A stretch of DNA of 45,790 nucleotides from Bacteroidota bacterium (GCA_018268195.1 JAFDWZ010000025.1:14305-60094), one strand, 5' to 3'; numbered from the stretch's first letter, positions 24,938 to 33,870 are shown. Program-made: numbers and translations. The notes: generated by a model from the sequence alone, not told the origin.

Positions 24938-26497
24938 ATGCCGATTAAAAAAATTTTATTCCTGATAGCCGGATTATTGCCACTTTCAAGCATAGGGCAG
25001 GGCTTATCTGACGTAAATTCGCTGAAACCTGGTGATCCGATTGTGAACACATTGGATAGTTTGTTGTCAATCAGAAATGTAGTTCGCATTTCAGAATCAG
25101 ATTTACTTACTCCAGAGCCTGCTGCCGAAAATAAGGCGGTATTTAGCAATGAATTTATTCAAACAAACATTGCCAAAATTTCTACACCTATTCCTTTAAC
25201 TTTCAATAATCAGGTGAAGAGATATATTGAACTTTATGCCTCTCAGCGAGTACAGCTTACTTCACGGGTGTTAGGGTTGTCGAATTTATATTTTCCTTTA
25301 TTTGAGCAAATGCTTGATAAATATAATATCCCTGTTGAATTCAAATATTTATCAATTGTTGAATCGGCTCTTAACCCCATAGCCGTATCATCTGCCGGTG
25401 CTACCGGTATATGGCAGTTTATGTTTAATACCGGTAAAGTTTATGGGCTTAATATCAATTCTTATATTGACGAACGCAGAGATGTAATGAAAGCTACCGA
25501 TGCAGCTTGCCGTTATTTCAAAGAGATGTATGATATTTATGGTGATTGGCTATTGGTAGTAGCATCTTATAATTGTGGTCCGGGAAATGTGAACCGAGCC
25601 ATTGCTCGCGCAGGAGGATCGAAGAATTTTTGGGAAATAAGCCGTTTTTTACCTGCCGAAACAAGAGGATATGTTCCTGCATTTATTGCTGCTACCTATG
25701 TGATGCATTATGCAAAGGACTATAAGATTTATCCTGCTGCACCGGCCTTCACCTTTAATGATATCGACACCGTTGGTGTTAAAAGCAAAGTATCACTTCG
25801 TCAACTCAGCGAGGCATTAAGCATTCCTTATGACGTGATTTCATTCCTCAATCCTATTTATAAACGTGGCGTGGTGCCCGGTGAAGGATTTACCTTGAAC
25901 CTGCCTTCAGGAAAAATAAGCCAGTATATTGCCAACGAAGAAATGTTGTATGCTGAAAGTAATAAAGTGCTTGCACCATTCTCCGTAGCTCTTGCCGATG
26001 ATGCGGATTATGTTCAGGTAAAACGCCAGGTAAAAGTCAAAAAGGGAGAAAGTATTTTTGCCTTTGCACAGCGCAACGATTGTTCTGCATCTCAGGTTAA
26101 AAAATGGAACAAACTTAAGTCCAACCATATTGTTGCCGGACGTTCGCTGATAGTTATGGCTACCGTGAAACAAACTCCTGCAAAAAATGTAACACAGGAA
26201 AATATTGCCGCTACTGAAAATAAACTGCAAACAGATAAAAAGGATTCGTCAATAAGTGCTGATTCAACGGATGAAACCATAACCATTTCTGATGCGGGAA
26301 ACAATGCAGTTAATGTTCGGAGTCAGATTAAAAATCATCCCGATTACATCTATCATTTGGTACAACCTGGCGATACTTTGTGGAACATCGCAAAACGATA
26401 TGATGGAGTAACCGTTGAAACATTAAAAGAAGCCAATAACTTCAACTCTAATTATACGCTAAAGGTAGGAGCTAAAATTAAAGTTCCCGCAAGCTGA
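24938..26497 (+). CDS. Lytic murein transglycosylase, SLT plus two LysM (MltD-like)
   Basis: 519 residues from the ATG at 24938, which opens a signal peptide (MPIKKILFLIAGLLPLSSIG). Upstream in-frame starts at 24890 and 24893 would bury it. The SLT lysozyme-like domain (about 125-260) carries catalytic Glu142 in SIVESALNPIAVS, then SAGATGIWQFM and the VASYNCGPGNVNRAI block. LysM domains follow at about 363-406 and 471-516 (YHLVQPGDTLWNIAKRYDG), separated by a Thr/Ser/Asp-rich linker. It cleaves peptidoglycan glycan strands with anhydro-ring formation and binds the wall by LysM. E. coli MltD is a lipoprotein; here no lipobox is seen, so the protein is probably periplasmic. Confidence 0.93.
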   Translation: MPIKKILFLIAGLLPLSSIGQGLSDVNSLKPGDPIVNTLDSLLSIRNVVRISESDLLTPEPAAENKAVFSNEFIQTNIAKISTPIPLTFNNQVKRYIELYASQRVQLTSRVLGLSNLYFPLFEQMLDKYNIPVEFKYLSIVESALNPIAVSSAGATGIWQFMFNTGKVYGLNINSYIDERRDVMKATDAACRYFKEMYDIYGDWLLVVASYNCGPGNVNRAIARAGGSKNFWEISRFLPAETRGYVPAFIAATYVMHYAKDYKIYPAAPAFTFNDIDTVGVKSKVSLRQLSEALSIPYDVISFLNPIYKRGVVPGEGFTLNLPSGKISQYIANEEMLYAESNKVLAPFSVALADDADYVQVKRQVKVKKGESIFAFAQRNDCSASQVKKWNKLKSNHIVAGRSLIVMATVKQTPAKNVTQENIAATENKLQTDKKDSSISADSTDETITISDAGNNAVNVRSQIKNHPDYIYHLVQPGDTLWNIAKRYDGVTVETLKEANNFNSNYTLKVGAKIKVPAS

Positions 26498-26518
26498 AGT
26501 TAGCCCAATGATCAGGCG

Positions 26519-26536
26519 CAGTTTTTTTAAAAACTG
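26519..26536 (+). terminator. AT-rich hairpin after the transglycosylase
   Basis: CAGTTTTT and AAAAACTG form a perfect 8-bp stem with a 2-base centre, 22 bases after the stop. GC content is low, so it is a weak candidate for the end of the plus-strand transcript. Confidence 0.3.
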
Positions 26537-26682
26537 AAGGCACTTTTTGTTTTCAGGAAAAATAGATTAATTCCTCAAACACAATTTTATTTTGTGATTG
26601 GGGATTTTTTTTATCTGATGAATTAACCTCAGTGTTTCTAAAATTACAACTATTAAATTTAGAAAGTGAGAGTAATATAGAT

Positions 26683-26711
26683 TCGAAAAAAACACAACTG
26701 TGTTTTTTCGA
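26683..26711 (-). terminator. Terminator hairpin after the FkbM methyltransferase gene
   Basis: TCGA plus an A-run plus CACA faces TGTG plus a T-run plus TCGA, a near-perfect 13-bp stem with one extra A on one side and a 2-base loop. On the minus strand it begins four bases after the FkbM stop and ends in a T-run, as expected for intrinsic termination. The symmetry would let it act on plus-strand transcripts as well. Confidence 0.6.
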
Positions 26712-26714
26712 TTT

Positions 26715-27596
26715 TTACTTCGCAATTATATCGTAATGGCAATTATCAAATGATGTATCATTGCCAATAGCCTGTGAATTGTTGGCGCGATAAAAATTAT
26801 TGTAGCCATAAGAAATTAAAAGCGAGATGAGCTCTTTGGCACTTGAATTATTTTCCTTTAGATTGTTGTCGTCTAATTCGATAAATAATAAAGGTTTAGA
26901 TTTTATGATTGTTTCTTTTGCACCCTTAAGAACGGAGTATTCAAATCCTTCCACATCAATCTTAATCATATCTATCTGATCAATTTTCAGAGAATTGCAA
27001 ACGGAATCTAAGGCATCAATTTCTATAGTCTTGAATGGTAAATTTTTGTTTTCGGCAATTATTCTGTTCATGCCGGGATTGTGCTCATTTACCTCGTACA
27101 ATTTTACTGTTTCTTTTTTTTCTCCAAGTCCAAGATTTTGCAAATGAATATTAGTAAAATTATTTAATGAGATATTTTCTATCGCTCTTTTATAGCTTCC
27201 CGGATGAGGTTCGAAGGAATAAATCTGAGCTGTTGGATTTAAACTGGCAAAATACAACGAGGTTGTTCCAATGTTAGCTCCAATATCTAATATGGTCTTT
27301 GATTTTGTGATGACATCGGTAACAGAAGCGTAATCGGTATCTTTATATCCAAAATATATGTAGTGATCCACTACATGACTGATGTCAAGTTTTAAATGAA
27401 GTCCGTTTCTTGTTACCACACGATAACTTCCTTGCTTGTACAAATAATCAGGAGGTATAATTTTTTGAAACAGCGCAGATGACTTACCAACGGTTTGTTT
27501 AACCAACATTTTTTCAAATATCGGAAGTGTAAATGGTCTTCTGAAAAAGTTTAAAAGTTTGGTTTTGGGAGATTGTTTTAAATGATATTCCTGCAT
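26715..27596 (-). CDS. FkbM-family SAM-dependent methyltransferase
   Basis: 293 residues. The FkbM domain (about 90-265) has SAM motif I in ILDIGANIGTTSLYFA, EPHPGSYKRAIENI, MIKIDVEGFEYSVLKGA and a final LLFIELD. Known: members O-methylate sugars, polyketides and other substrates. Many sit in polysaccharide loci, where they modify glycan residues. The first roughly 60 residues look unrelated to the domain. The gene stands alone, is visibly more A+T-rich than its neighbours and is bounded by a terminator on one side and 0.55 kb of decayed DNA on the other, so recent acquisition is plausible. Confidence 0.88.
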   Translation of the reverse strand: MQEYHLKQSPKTKLLNFFRRPFTLPIFEKMLVKQTVGKSSALFQKIIPPDYLYKQGSYRVVTRNGLHLKLDISHVVDHYIYFGYKDTDYASVTDVITKSKTILDIGANIGTTSLYFASLNPTAQIYSFEPHPGSYKRAIENISLNNFTNIHLQNLGLGEKKETVKLYEVNEHNPGMNRIIAENKNLPFKTIEIDALDSVCNSLKIDQIDMIKIDVEGFEYSVLKGAKETIIKSKPLLFIELDDNNLKENNSSAKELISLLISYGYNNFYRANNSQAIGNDTSFDNCHYDIIAK

Positions 27597-28151
27597 CAGA
27601 TGTTTTAATTGTTGAGTAAAGATAGATAAAGTAATTATCGTTAGCGAAATTTTATCAACGGTCGTGCACCGGCATTTTGTCTGTAATCCCTTTAGTCGTT
27701 CAAAAATACTGATTCTATGCCTTTACTTAAGCATCAGACTTAAATTTTAGGTAACGGTGAGATCAGTGCAGGGTCTGCTTTTTATAGGTAGTTCGTGTAG
27801 CATAGTGCTCCGTCTTCGGCAGGTATAATAATTTCTGTATGTAAACCACATAATCGCAGCCTGACAGCTGATGCCAATAGCCTTTACACCTGCAAAGAAG
27901 CCATACGGTTTGTTAGGTAAATTGAATATTATACCGGCATGATACATGCATGCGAATGTTTTATGCAACTTCTTGCTAAAATGCTGTTCGCAAAAGGAGC
28001 AAAATATTTGAGAATCGTTGGGGGCGTATGCTCTTTTACTTTTTTGGGACTTGTGCGTGTCAGGTCATAAGGCTTACTTATAGGTAGTTCATCAATTAGC
28101 TTTGTTTGAATCTCAGACCCAACTAACATTTTCTGTTTCTGCCTTTTTTCT
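27597..28151. other. Gene-poor decayed stretch with peptide-level repeats
   Basis: 555 bases without a convincing gene. Two minus-strand frames (27747-27968, and 27929-28129 from its internal ATG) are open but in different frames with odd composition. They encode similar short segments, ELPISKPYDLT and ELPIKSRPCTDLT. At DNA level a 13-base identity (TTATAGGTAGTTC) lies at 27782-27794 and 28078-28090. This fits a frameshifted remnant of a repeat-containing gene or mobile sequence. No transposase motif or terminal inverted repeat is seen. Confidence 0.4.
27782..28090. repeat. Pair of direct 13-base repeats
   Basis: TTATAGGTAGTTC occurs at 27782-27794 and 28078-28090 with partial similarity extending to the left of both copies. 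On the minus strand both encode an ELPI peptide, in different frames. Only the two ends of this interval are repeated. Confidence 0.45.
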
Positions 28152-28685
28152 TTAATCCTTCTTAAAAGGAACACTATCATCCAGATTATTTCGGAATTCG
28201 TTTTTTAAATCCTGAAAAGCCGGTGTGAGAAAGGTGGATGTCTTTAGCACAGGTTCATAGAGTACCGATTCCTTTTTGGTTGATTTATTTATAAAGTTTA
28301 AGTGTGGTTCTAGTGATTTAAGCAACCACAGAATCACGCTTATTACCAAAGCAAATTTCAGCATACCGAATAAGGCACCTGCAATTTTATTGAACATATT
28401 TAAGTCGCCTGCTTTAAGTACACCTTCGAGCAGACGTGCATACAAAATAAAAACCGTCATGATAATTCCTGAAACAATAAAAAATCCTACCCATGAAGGT
28501 ATAGCGCTTTCTTTTGAAACAATTTGCTGAAGCCATGATTGTGCCAGCCCCGAAAATTTAAATGCTAAATACAAACCGGCAATAAGTCCTATAATCATGG
28601 CTATCTCATAAATAATTCCACGACTGAAACCTTTATATGCTCCCCAGAGCAGCGGTATTGCAATTACAAGATCAAGAATATTCAT
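28152..28685 (-). CDS. cvpA: CvpA family membrane protein
   Basis: 177 residues with four membrane helices in the first 125 residues and an acidic-basic cytosolic tail. The N-terminus MNILDLVIAIPLLWGAYKGF followed by RGIIYEIA matches CvpA (colicin V production/purine-regulon protein in E. coli), as does the MFNKIAGALFGMLKFAL segment. Known role is indirect: it affects envelope function and biofilm, without a proven activity. The gene lies 120 bases downstream of the PfkB kinase gene on the same strand; cotranscription is possible but the gap is long. Confidence 0.88.
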   Translation of the reverse strand: MNILDLVIAIPLLWGAYKGFSRGIIYEIAMIIGLIAGLYLAFKFSGLAQSWLQQIVSKESAIPSWVGFFIVSGIIMTVFILYARLLEGVLKAGDLNMFNKIAGALFGMLKFALVISVILWLLKSLEPHLNFINKSTKKESVLYEPVLKTSTFLTPAFQDLKNEFRNNLDDSVPFKKD

Positions 28686-28805
28686 ACAGAAGTTATCCTG
28701 ACATCAAAGAAATAAAGGAAAATGAATGTTCAACGGCCTGCTGCTGATGATTACCCAACAACAGGATGTTAAAACCCGGGTAGTAAAAAACAGTATTTGC
28801 GTTTG

Positions 28806-29729
28806 TTAAACTAAGGTAATATCAAACTGTACCAGGTCAATAAATTCCTGAATACGCTCATTCATTTCTTCGGCAGAGAGGTTAATGATTCGTTCGGTTC
28901 CGAATTTTTCAACGCAGAAGGAGGCCATTGCCGAACCATAAATGATTGCACGTTTCATGCTGCTGAAGGAAATATCGCGGCTTTTGGCAAGATAACCAAT
29001 GAAACCACCTGCAAAAGTGTCACCAGCACCTGTGGGGTCAAACACATCTTCAAGCGGAAGAGCTGGGGCAAAAAACACCTGATTTTCGTGAAACAGCAAT
29101 GCACCATGTTCACCTTTCTTAATTACCAGATAGCGTGGTCCCATGGTTAGAATTTTCTTTGCAGCTTTCACCAATGAATACTCATTGGTAAGCTGTCGTG
29201 CTTCCGCATCATTGATAGTGAGCACATCAATCATGGAAATATTCTGCATTAAATCATCCATAGCGGATTCCATCCAGAAGTTCATGGTGTCCATCACAAT
29301 AAGTTTTGGGCGCTTGTGGAGGCGTTCTATCACCTGCCTCTGTATTTTTGGCATCAGGTTGCCCAGCATCAGAAACTCACATCCCTGATAACTTTCCGGA
29401 ATGATGGGGTCGAAATTGGCCAAAACGTTAAGTTGTGTGTCCAACGTGTCGCGGCTATTCATATCGGTGTGGTAACGGCCACTCCAGAAAAACGATTTCT
29501 GACCTTCCAGAATTTGCAAACCTTCAGTGCGGATATGATGATTGTTGAATTCCTGAATCATGGATTGAGGAAAATCATCGCCTACCACACCCACCAGATT
29601 AACATTGGGAGCAAAATAGGATGCCGACAATGAAGCATAAGTGGCTGCACCGCCAATTATTTTATCAGTTTTTCCAAAGGGTGTTTCAATAGCATCAAAA
29701 GCAACAGTTCCAACTACGAGTAATGACAT
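28806..29729 (-). CDS. PfkB-family sugar/nucleoside kinase
   Basis: 307 residues from the ATG at 29729 (MSLLVVGTVAFDAIETPFGK). Ten upstream in-frame codons are unlikely to be used. Seen: GGAATYASLSASYFAP and the signature DPTGAGDTFAGGFIGYLA with its catalytic Asp and anion hole, near the C-terminus. PfkB members phosphorylate ribose, adenosine, fructose-phosphate and related substrates. The N-terminal pattern is that of a Bacteroidota group annotated only as sugar kinase, so the substrate is not called. Divergent from pyruvate kinase. Confidence 0.9.
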   Translation of the reverse strand: MSLLVVGTVAFDAIETPFGKTDKIIGGAATYASLSASYFAPNVNLVGVVGDDFPQSMIQEFNNHHIRTEGLQILEGQKSFFWSGRYHTDMNSRDTLDTQLNVLANFDPIIPESYQGCEFLMLGNLMPKIQRQVIERLHKRPKLIVMDTMNFWMESAMDDLMQNISMIDVLTINDAEARQLTNEYSLVKAAKKILTMGPRYLVIKKGEHGALLFHENQVFFAPALPLEDVFDPTGAGDTFAGGFIGYLAKSRDISFSSMKRAIIYGSAMASFCVEKFGTERIINLSAEEMNERIQEFIDLVQFDITLV

Positions 29730-29819
29730 AAAGATTCCGGATTTTAAATTTCCGCGCAAAGCTAAACTTTTAATCTGATTTGTAAGTTGCGATTTAAAGG
29801 AAGGATACCTTATAAATTC

Positions 29820-29845
29820 TTTGCCTGAGAAAATCAGTACTTTTG
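29820..29845 (+). promoter_or_regulatory. Candidate promoter for pyruvate kinase
   Basis: TTTG (29820-29823) and TACTTTTG (29838-29845), spacing 14, in the divergent gap with the PfkB kinase, about 50 bases before the pyk ATG. The -7 box fits TAnnTTTG; the spacing is short. Confidence 0.35.
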
Positions 29846-29894
29846 GAACCGTTTAAAATAACAGTTAAAACAAACCATTTTTCAATAAGAAATT

Positions 29895-31322
29895 ATGATA
29901 CAGTTTAATAAAACAAAAATCATTACCACACTGGGCCCTGCCACCAACTCCAGAGAGATGATATGGAACCTTATAAAAGCAGGTGCAGATGTGATGCGTA
30001 TCAATGCTTCGCATGGCGACCATCAGTTTCTGAAAGCTATTGTAGATAATGTGCGCAGCATCAATGAAGAGGAAAATCTGAATATTGCTTTACTGCTCGA
30101 CCTTCAGGGACCTAAAATACGGATTGGCGAAATTGAATCAGGAGAGTGTGTAATTAAGGATAAGGAAACTTTTGTGCTTACTGCCGGAGAAGTTATTGGT
30201 AATTCTGAGAAAGCAACCATACGCTACAGCCATTTTTCTTCTGATGTAAAAAAGGGAGATATAGTGCTGATAGATGACGGGAAGCTGAAACTGGAAGTTA
30301 AAAAGGTGGAAGCTAACGGTGATGTGGTCACACAGGTTATCAATGGTGGTGTGCTGATGTCGCGCAAAGGAGTGAATCTGCCATTCACAAAAATCAGTAT
30401 TCCTTCTATTACCGAGAAGGATTATGATGATATTGCTTTTGCTGTAGAAAATGATATTGAATGGATAGGTCTTTCGTTTGTGCGCACTGCACAAGATATT
30501 TTGGATTTGAAAAAAATTATCAAAGATCACGGCAAGCCTATGCGTGTGATTGCAAAAATTGAAAAGCCTGAAGCCGTGCGCAACATGGATGAGATTATAG
30601 CTGTTGCCGATGGTATCATGGTTGCGCGTGGCGATTTGGGTGTGGAGATAGATTTGGCTCAGGTGCCTATTATTCAGAAAAAACTGGTGCAGAAAAGCCG
30701 TGCGGCAGGCATTCCTGTGATTATTGCAACACAGATGATGGAGAGCATGATTACCAATTTCAGGCCTACGCGTGCCGAAGCAAATGATGTAGGTAATGCA
30801 GTGTTTGATGGTGCCGATGCGCTCATGTTAAGTGCTGAAACTTCAGTAGGAAAATTTCCTGTAGAAACGGTGCATTCTATGCGTAGAATTATTCAGGCAA
30901 TAGAATATGACCAGAGCATTTATTACCGCATGAATGCTCCCGATAAACATTCTAAAACATTTATTTCTGATACATTGTGCTATCATGCAGTGGAGCTTGC
31001 GCAACAGTCGGGTGCCAAAGCAATTGCCGCAATGACACATTCGGGTTATACGGCATTTAAAATTTCTAGTCAGCGACCTAAGGCAGGTATTTTTATTTTT
31101 ACCGATTACAAACCTATTCTCAACACGTTGAATCTAGTTTGGGGTGTAAGAGGATTGTATTACAATAAATACATCAGTACCGACCAAACGATTGATGATA
31201 TAAAAAATACTTTGAAGAAAGACGGTTACATTGACACCGGTGATGTTATTGTTCATGTGGCCAGCACACCTTTGCAAAACCGCTCAAGAGCCAACACCAT
31301 TAAAATTAATGTAGTGGATTAA
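29895..31322 (+). CDS. pyk: Pyruvate kinase
   Basis: Final glycolytic step: phosphoenolpyruvate plus ADP to pyruvate plus ATP. 475 residues, the bacterial length. Seen: TKIITTLGPATNS, MRINASHGD, LLDLQGPKIRIG, the B domain, the active-site block IAKIEKPEAVRNMDEI with the essential lysine, MVARGDLGVEI and IATQMMESMI...PTRAEANDVGNAVFDGADALMLSAET. The C-terminal allosteric domain is present. The stop is directly followed by the recX ATG. Confidence 0.97.
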   Translation: MIQFNKTKIITTLGPATNSREMIWNLIKAGADVMRINASHGDHQFLKAIVDNVRSINEEENLNIALLLDLQGPKIRIGEIESGECVIKDKETFVLTAGEVIGNSEKATIRYSHFSSDVKKGDIVLIDDGKLKLEVKKVEANGDVVTQVINGGVLMSRKGVNLPFTKISIPSITEKDYDDIAFAVENDIEWIGLSFVRTAQDILDLKKIIKDHGKPMRVIAKIEKPEAVRNMDEIIAVADGIMVARGDLGVEIDLAQVPIIQKKLVQKSRAAGIPVIIATQMMESMITNFRPTRAEANDVGNAVFDGADALMLSAETSVGKFPVETVHSMRRIIQAIEYDQSIYYRMNAPDKHSKTFISDTLCYHAVELAQQSGAKAIAAMTHSGYTAFKISSQRPKAGIFIFTDYKPILNTLNLVWGVRGLYYNKYISTDQTIDDIKNTLKKDGYIDTGDVIVHVASTPLQNRSRANTIKINVVD

Positions 31323-31775
31323 ATGGTAAGCAGCGATATTCTGAATAAGGCAAGGAAATATTGCGCATATCAGGAGCGCTCGCAGCAGGAAGTTAGAGAT
31401 AAACTTTATGCGCTTGGTTTACACAGGCAGGATGTGGAAGAAGCGCTGGCACTGCTGGTAACAGAAGATTATGTGAATGAGCAGCGTTTTGCCGTAGCTT
31501 TTGCAGGAGGTAAGTTCAGGATAAAGAAATGGGGTAAGATAAAAATTGCCCATGCGCTGAAACAGAAAAAGGTTTCAGATTACTGTTTGAGGTTTGCATT
31601 AAAAAGCATCAGCGATGCCGATTATCGAAAATGTGTTGTTCAACTGATTTCCGAAAAAAATGCCGTATTGTCAGAACTTGACTTGCGAAAACGTAAAGCT
31701 AAAATCGCTCAGCAGGTTATAGCTCGCGGTTTTGAACCGGCACTGGTTTGGGACCTACTCAATGATTCTGATTAA
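31323..31775 (+). CDS. recX: Regulatory protein RecX
   Basis: 150 residues built of three-helix repeats. Seen: CAYQERSQQEVRDKLYALG, LVTEDYVNEQRFAVAFAGGKFR and KWGKIKIAHALKQKKVSD, all family-like. RecX binds RecA filaments and limits strand exchange. The start codon abuts the pyruvate kinase stop with no gap (TAA ATG), so translation is coupled, and recA is not in the window. The stop overlaps a convergent 46-codon frame by TTAA. Confidence 0.9.
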   Translation: MVSSDILNKARKYCAYQERSQQEVRDKLYALGLHRQDVEEALALLVTEDYVNEQRFAVAFAGGKFRIKKWGKIKIAHALKQKKVSDYCLRFALKSISDADYRKCVVQLISEKNAVLSELDLRKRKAKIAQQVIARGFEPALVWDLLNDSD

Positions 31776-31912
31776 TGTGATATTGCGATTTTTTTCCGGT
31801 TAAGGGCATCTATTTCTTCAGCAAACAAGTCGCGTAGAAATGCAAGAATAGCTTTGGGCTGTGCAATAATTTTTTTAGCTCTTTTGGTTTTTTTAACGGT
31901 TACCTTTTTCAT
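31772..31912 (-). CDS. 46-residue basic protein
   Basis: An ATG at 31912 opens a 46-codon frame ending TAA at 31772. It starts with a highly basic segment (MKKVTVKKTKRAKKII) followed by a helical part (ILAFLRDLFAEEIDALNRKK). It converges on recX and shares TTAA with its stop, an arrangement also found at two well-supported pairs in this window. No family is recognised. The length is marginal, so it may be a small real protein or chance. Confidence 0.4.
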   Translation of the reverse strand: MKKVTVKKTKRAKKIIAQPKAILAFLRDLFAEEIDALNRKKIAISH

Positions 31913-32037
31913 TGTATTTGTTTTTAAATGTTAGACTTTTAATTTGGTAAATGGACTTATTCAAATGCCGTACCAAATTTTTTATCTGTCAGGTTTTAGC
32001 CTGAGTCTTTTCTGAAATTTTGTTAAAGTTCAAGGAT

Positions 32038-32071
32038 TTTGAAGAGCCAAAAGTTTCTAACCTTAGCTTTG
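32038..32071 (+). promoter_or_regulatory. Candidate Bacteroidota promoter for the M1 peptidase
   Basis: TTTG at 32038-32041 and TAGCTTTG at 32064-32071 with a 22-base spacer, 19 bases before the ATG at 32091. Both boxes match the primary sigma consensus; the spacing is slightly long. Confidence 0.5.
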
Positions 32072-32090
32072 TAAGGAAATAAATTTAACC

Positions 32091-33761
32091 ATGGGTAAGT
32101 CTATTCTAAAATCTTCTTTCTTCTGCATCATCATACTGATGCATTATCCAACGTTTGCACAACTCTTTTCCAAAAATAACGAAAAGTTTACGCATGCCGA
32201 TTCATTGAGAGGTATGCTTACACCTCAGCGAACTTGTTATGATGTAACTTACTATGATCTGAATCTTGATATTGATGTAGAGAACCAGTCTATCAGCGGA
32301 TACAACCGGATTTTTTTTGATGCAGTAAGTGATTTTAATGTCATGCAGATTGATTTGTCATCACAACTGAATATTGCCTACATCGTTGACAGAGAAAACA
32401 ACTCTTTGCGATTTAAAAGAGATGGCAATGCCGTATTCATTACCATGAACACCCAAATCAACAATGGAGAGCGAACCTTTATCAGCGTACATTATTCAGG
32501 TAAGCCACCAGTAGGAAAACTTCTTCCATGGGATGGCGGATTCAAATGGACTAAAGATGATGATGATCGGCCTTGGGCAGCAGTAGCCTGTCAGGGAACA
32601 GGAGCAAGCCTTTGGTGGCCATGCAAAGAGCATCAGAGTGATGAACCTGACAGCATGGCTATAAATATTACTGTTCCTGCTCCTCTTATGGATGTTTCAA
32701 ATGGAAGGTTGCGTGCAGTAAATGATGTTTCAAACGGAAAGAAGCAGTATTGCTGGTTTGTAAGTTATCCGATTAACAATTATAATGTCACGGTTAACGT
32801 AGGGATGTTTACTCATTTTAGCGATGTATATGTAAGCGGAAAAGACACACTTGCACTGGATTATTACGTGAAGCCCTACAATCTGGAGAAAGCCAAAAAG
32901 CAATTTGAGCAGGTAAAACCTATGCTTCACTGTTTTGAAAATTTTTTCGGGCGTTATCCGTTCTGGCGTGATGGATATAAATTAGTGGAGACGCCTTATC
33001 TCGGAATGGAACATCAGAGTTGTATTGCCTATGGCAATAAGTACAAGAATGGGTATTTAGGAATGGATTTTTCGGGTATCGGTGTGGAGTTTGATTATAT
33101 TATCATTCATGAAACGGCCCATGAGTGGTGGGGCAATAGTATTACCACCAAAGACATTGCCGATATGTGGGTGCATGAAGGTTTTGGAAGCTATGCTGAA
33201 GTGTTATATGTAGAGTGTCTTTATGGTAAACAAAGGGGCAATGACTATGTCAATGCACAGAAGAAAAAGGTGTCGAATGACAAACCCATCATAGGCCACT
33301 ATAATGTTAACGAAGAAGGAAGTGGCGATATGTATCCAAAAGGCAGCCTGATGTTGCACACCATCAGAAATTACATGCACAATGATTCATTATGGTTTTC
33401 TATCATCAAAGGATTGCAGCAAAAATTTGCCTATAAAACAGTAACTACTCAGCAAATAGAAAATTACATCAGTGAGAATAGTAAAATAGATTTATCACCG
33501 ATATTCAATCAGTACCTTCGTCAGGCTGCGATTCCTGTTCTGGAATATAAAATTACCGGTACAAATCCACTCACGCTGAAATGTCGTTGGAAGGCTGATG
33601 AGAAAAACTTTAACCTTCCGGTGTGGGTAGGAAGTGGAGCATTGATGCAGCAGCTCAAAGTAACTACCGGATGGACCAACTTTGAGTTGAAAGGAATCAA
33701 TATGGAGAATTTTTCAATAAGAGATGATTTAGGATATTTTGCAACAGAAAAAGAGGACTAG
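32091..33761 (+). CDS. Secreted M1-family metallopeptidase (aminopeptidase N-like)
   Basis: 556 residues with an N-terminal signal peptide (MGKSILKSSFFCIIILMHYP, then TFA). A beta-rich N-terminal domain is followed by a thermolysin-like domain with the zinc motif HETAHEWWGN (340-349) and the third ligand Glu363 in WVHEGFGSYAE. The usual GxMEN exopeptidase motif appears as GMEHQS (305-310). It lacks the C-terminal helical domain of long M1 enzymes, as does a common Bacteroidota group. It probably trims peptides outside the inner membrane. The His in place of the usual Asn of GAMEN is a common variant in this group; whether it shifts specificity is unknown. Confidence 0.92.
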   Translation: MGKSILKSSFFCIIILMHYPTFAQLFSKNNEKFTHADSLRGMLTPQRTCYDVTYYDLNLDIDVENQSISGYNRIFFDAVSDFNVMQIDLSSQLNIAYIVDRENNSLRFKRDGNAVFITMNTQINNGERTFISVHYSGKPPVGKLLPWDGGFKWTKDDDDRPWAAVACQGTGASLWWPCKEHQSDEPDSMAINITVPAPLMDVSNGRLRAVNDVSNGKKQYCWFVSYPINNYNVTVNVGMFTHFSDVYVSGKDTLALDYYVKPYNLEKAKKQFEQVKPMLHCFENFFGRYPFWRDGYKLVETPYLGMEHQSCIAYGNKYKNGYLGMDFSGIGVEFDYIIIHETAHEWWGNSITTKDIADMWVHEGFGSYAEVLYVECLYGKQRGNDYVNAQKKKVSNDKPIIGHYNVNEEGSGDMYPKGSLMLHTIRNYMHNDSLWFSIIKGLQQKFAYKTVTTQQIENYISENSKIDLSPIFNQYLRQAAIPVLEYKITGTNPLTLKCRWKADEKNFNLPVWVGSGALMQQLKVTTGWTNFELKGINMENFSIRDDLGYFATEKED

Positions 33762-33771
33762 CATTTCATCA

Positions 33772-33810
33772 AACAAAAAAGGCAGGTAGAAATTACCTGC
33801 CTTTTTTGTT
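33772..33810. terminator. Bidirectional intrinsic terminator
   Basis: A perfect 17-bp stem (GGCAGGTA faces TACCTGCC, extended by A- and T-runs and CAA/TTG) with a 5-base loop. The T-run follows the stem on either strand. It lies 11 bases after the M1 peptidase stop and 61 bases after the end of the minus-strand HmuY-like gene, so it can end both transcripts. Confidence 0.85.
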
Positions 33811-33870
33811 TCAACAAATTGGCATCATGTTAACATAATGAGAAAAGGTTGTAAGACGGAGTTCTCAAAA

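Noticed and set aside
27747..27968. 73-codon minus-strand frame as a gene
   Set aside because: Odd composition, no start context and a frame break relative to the similar neighbouring frame. Treated as a remnant, not a gene.
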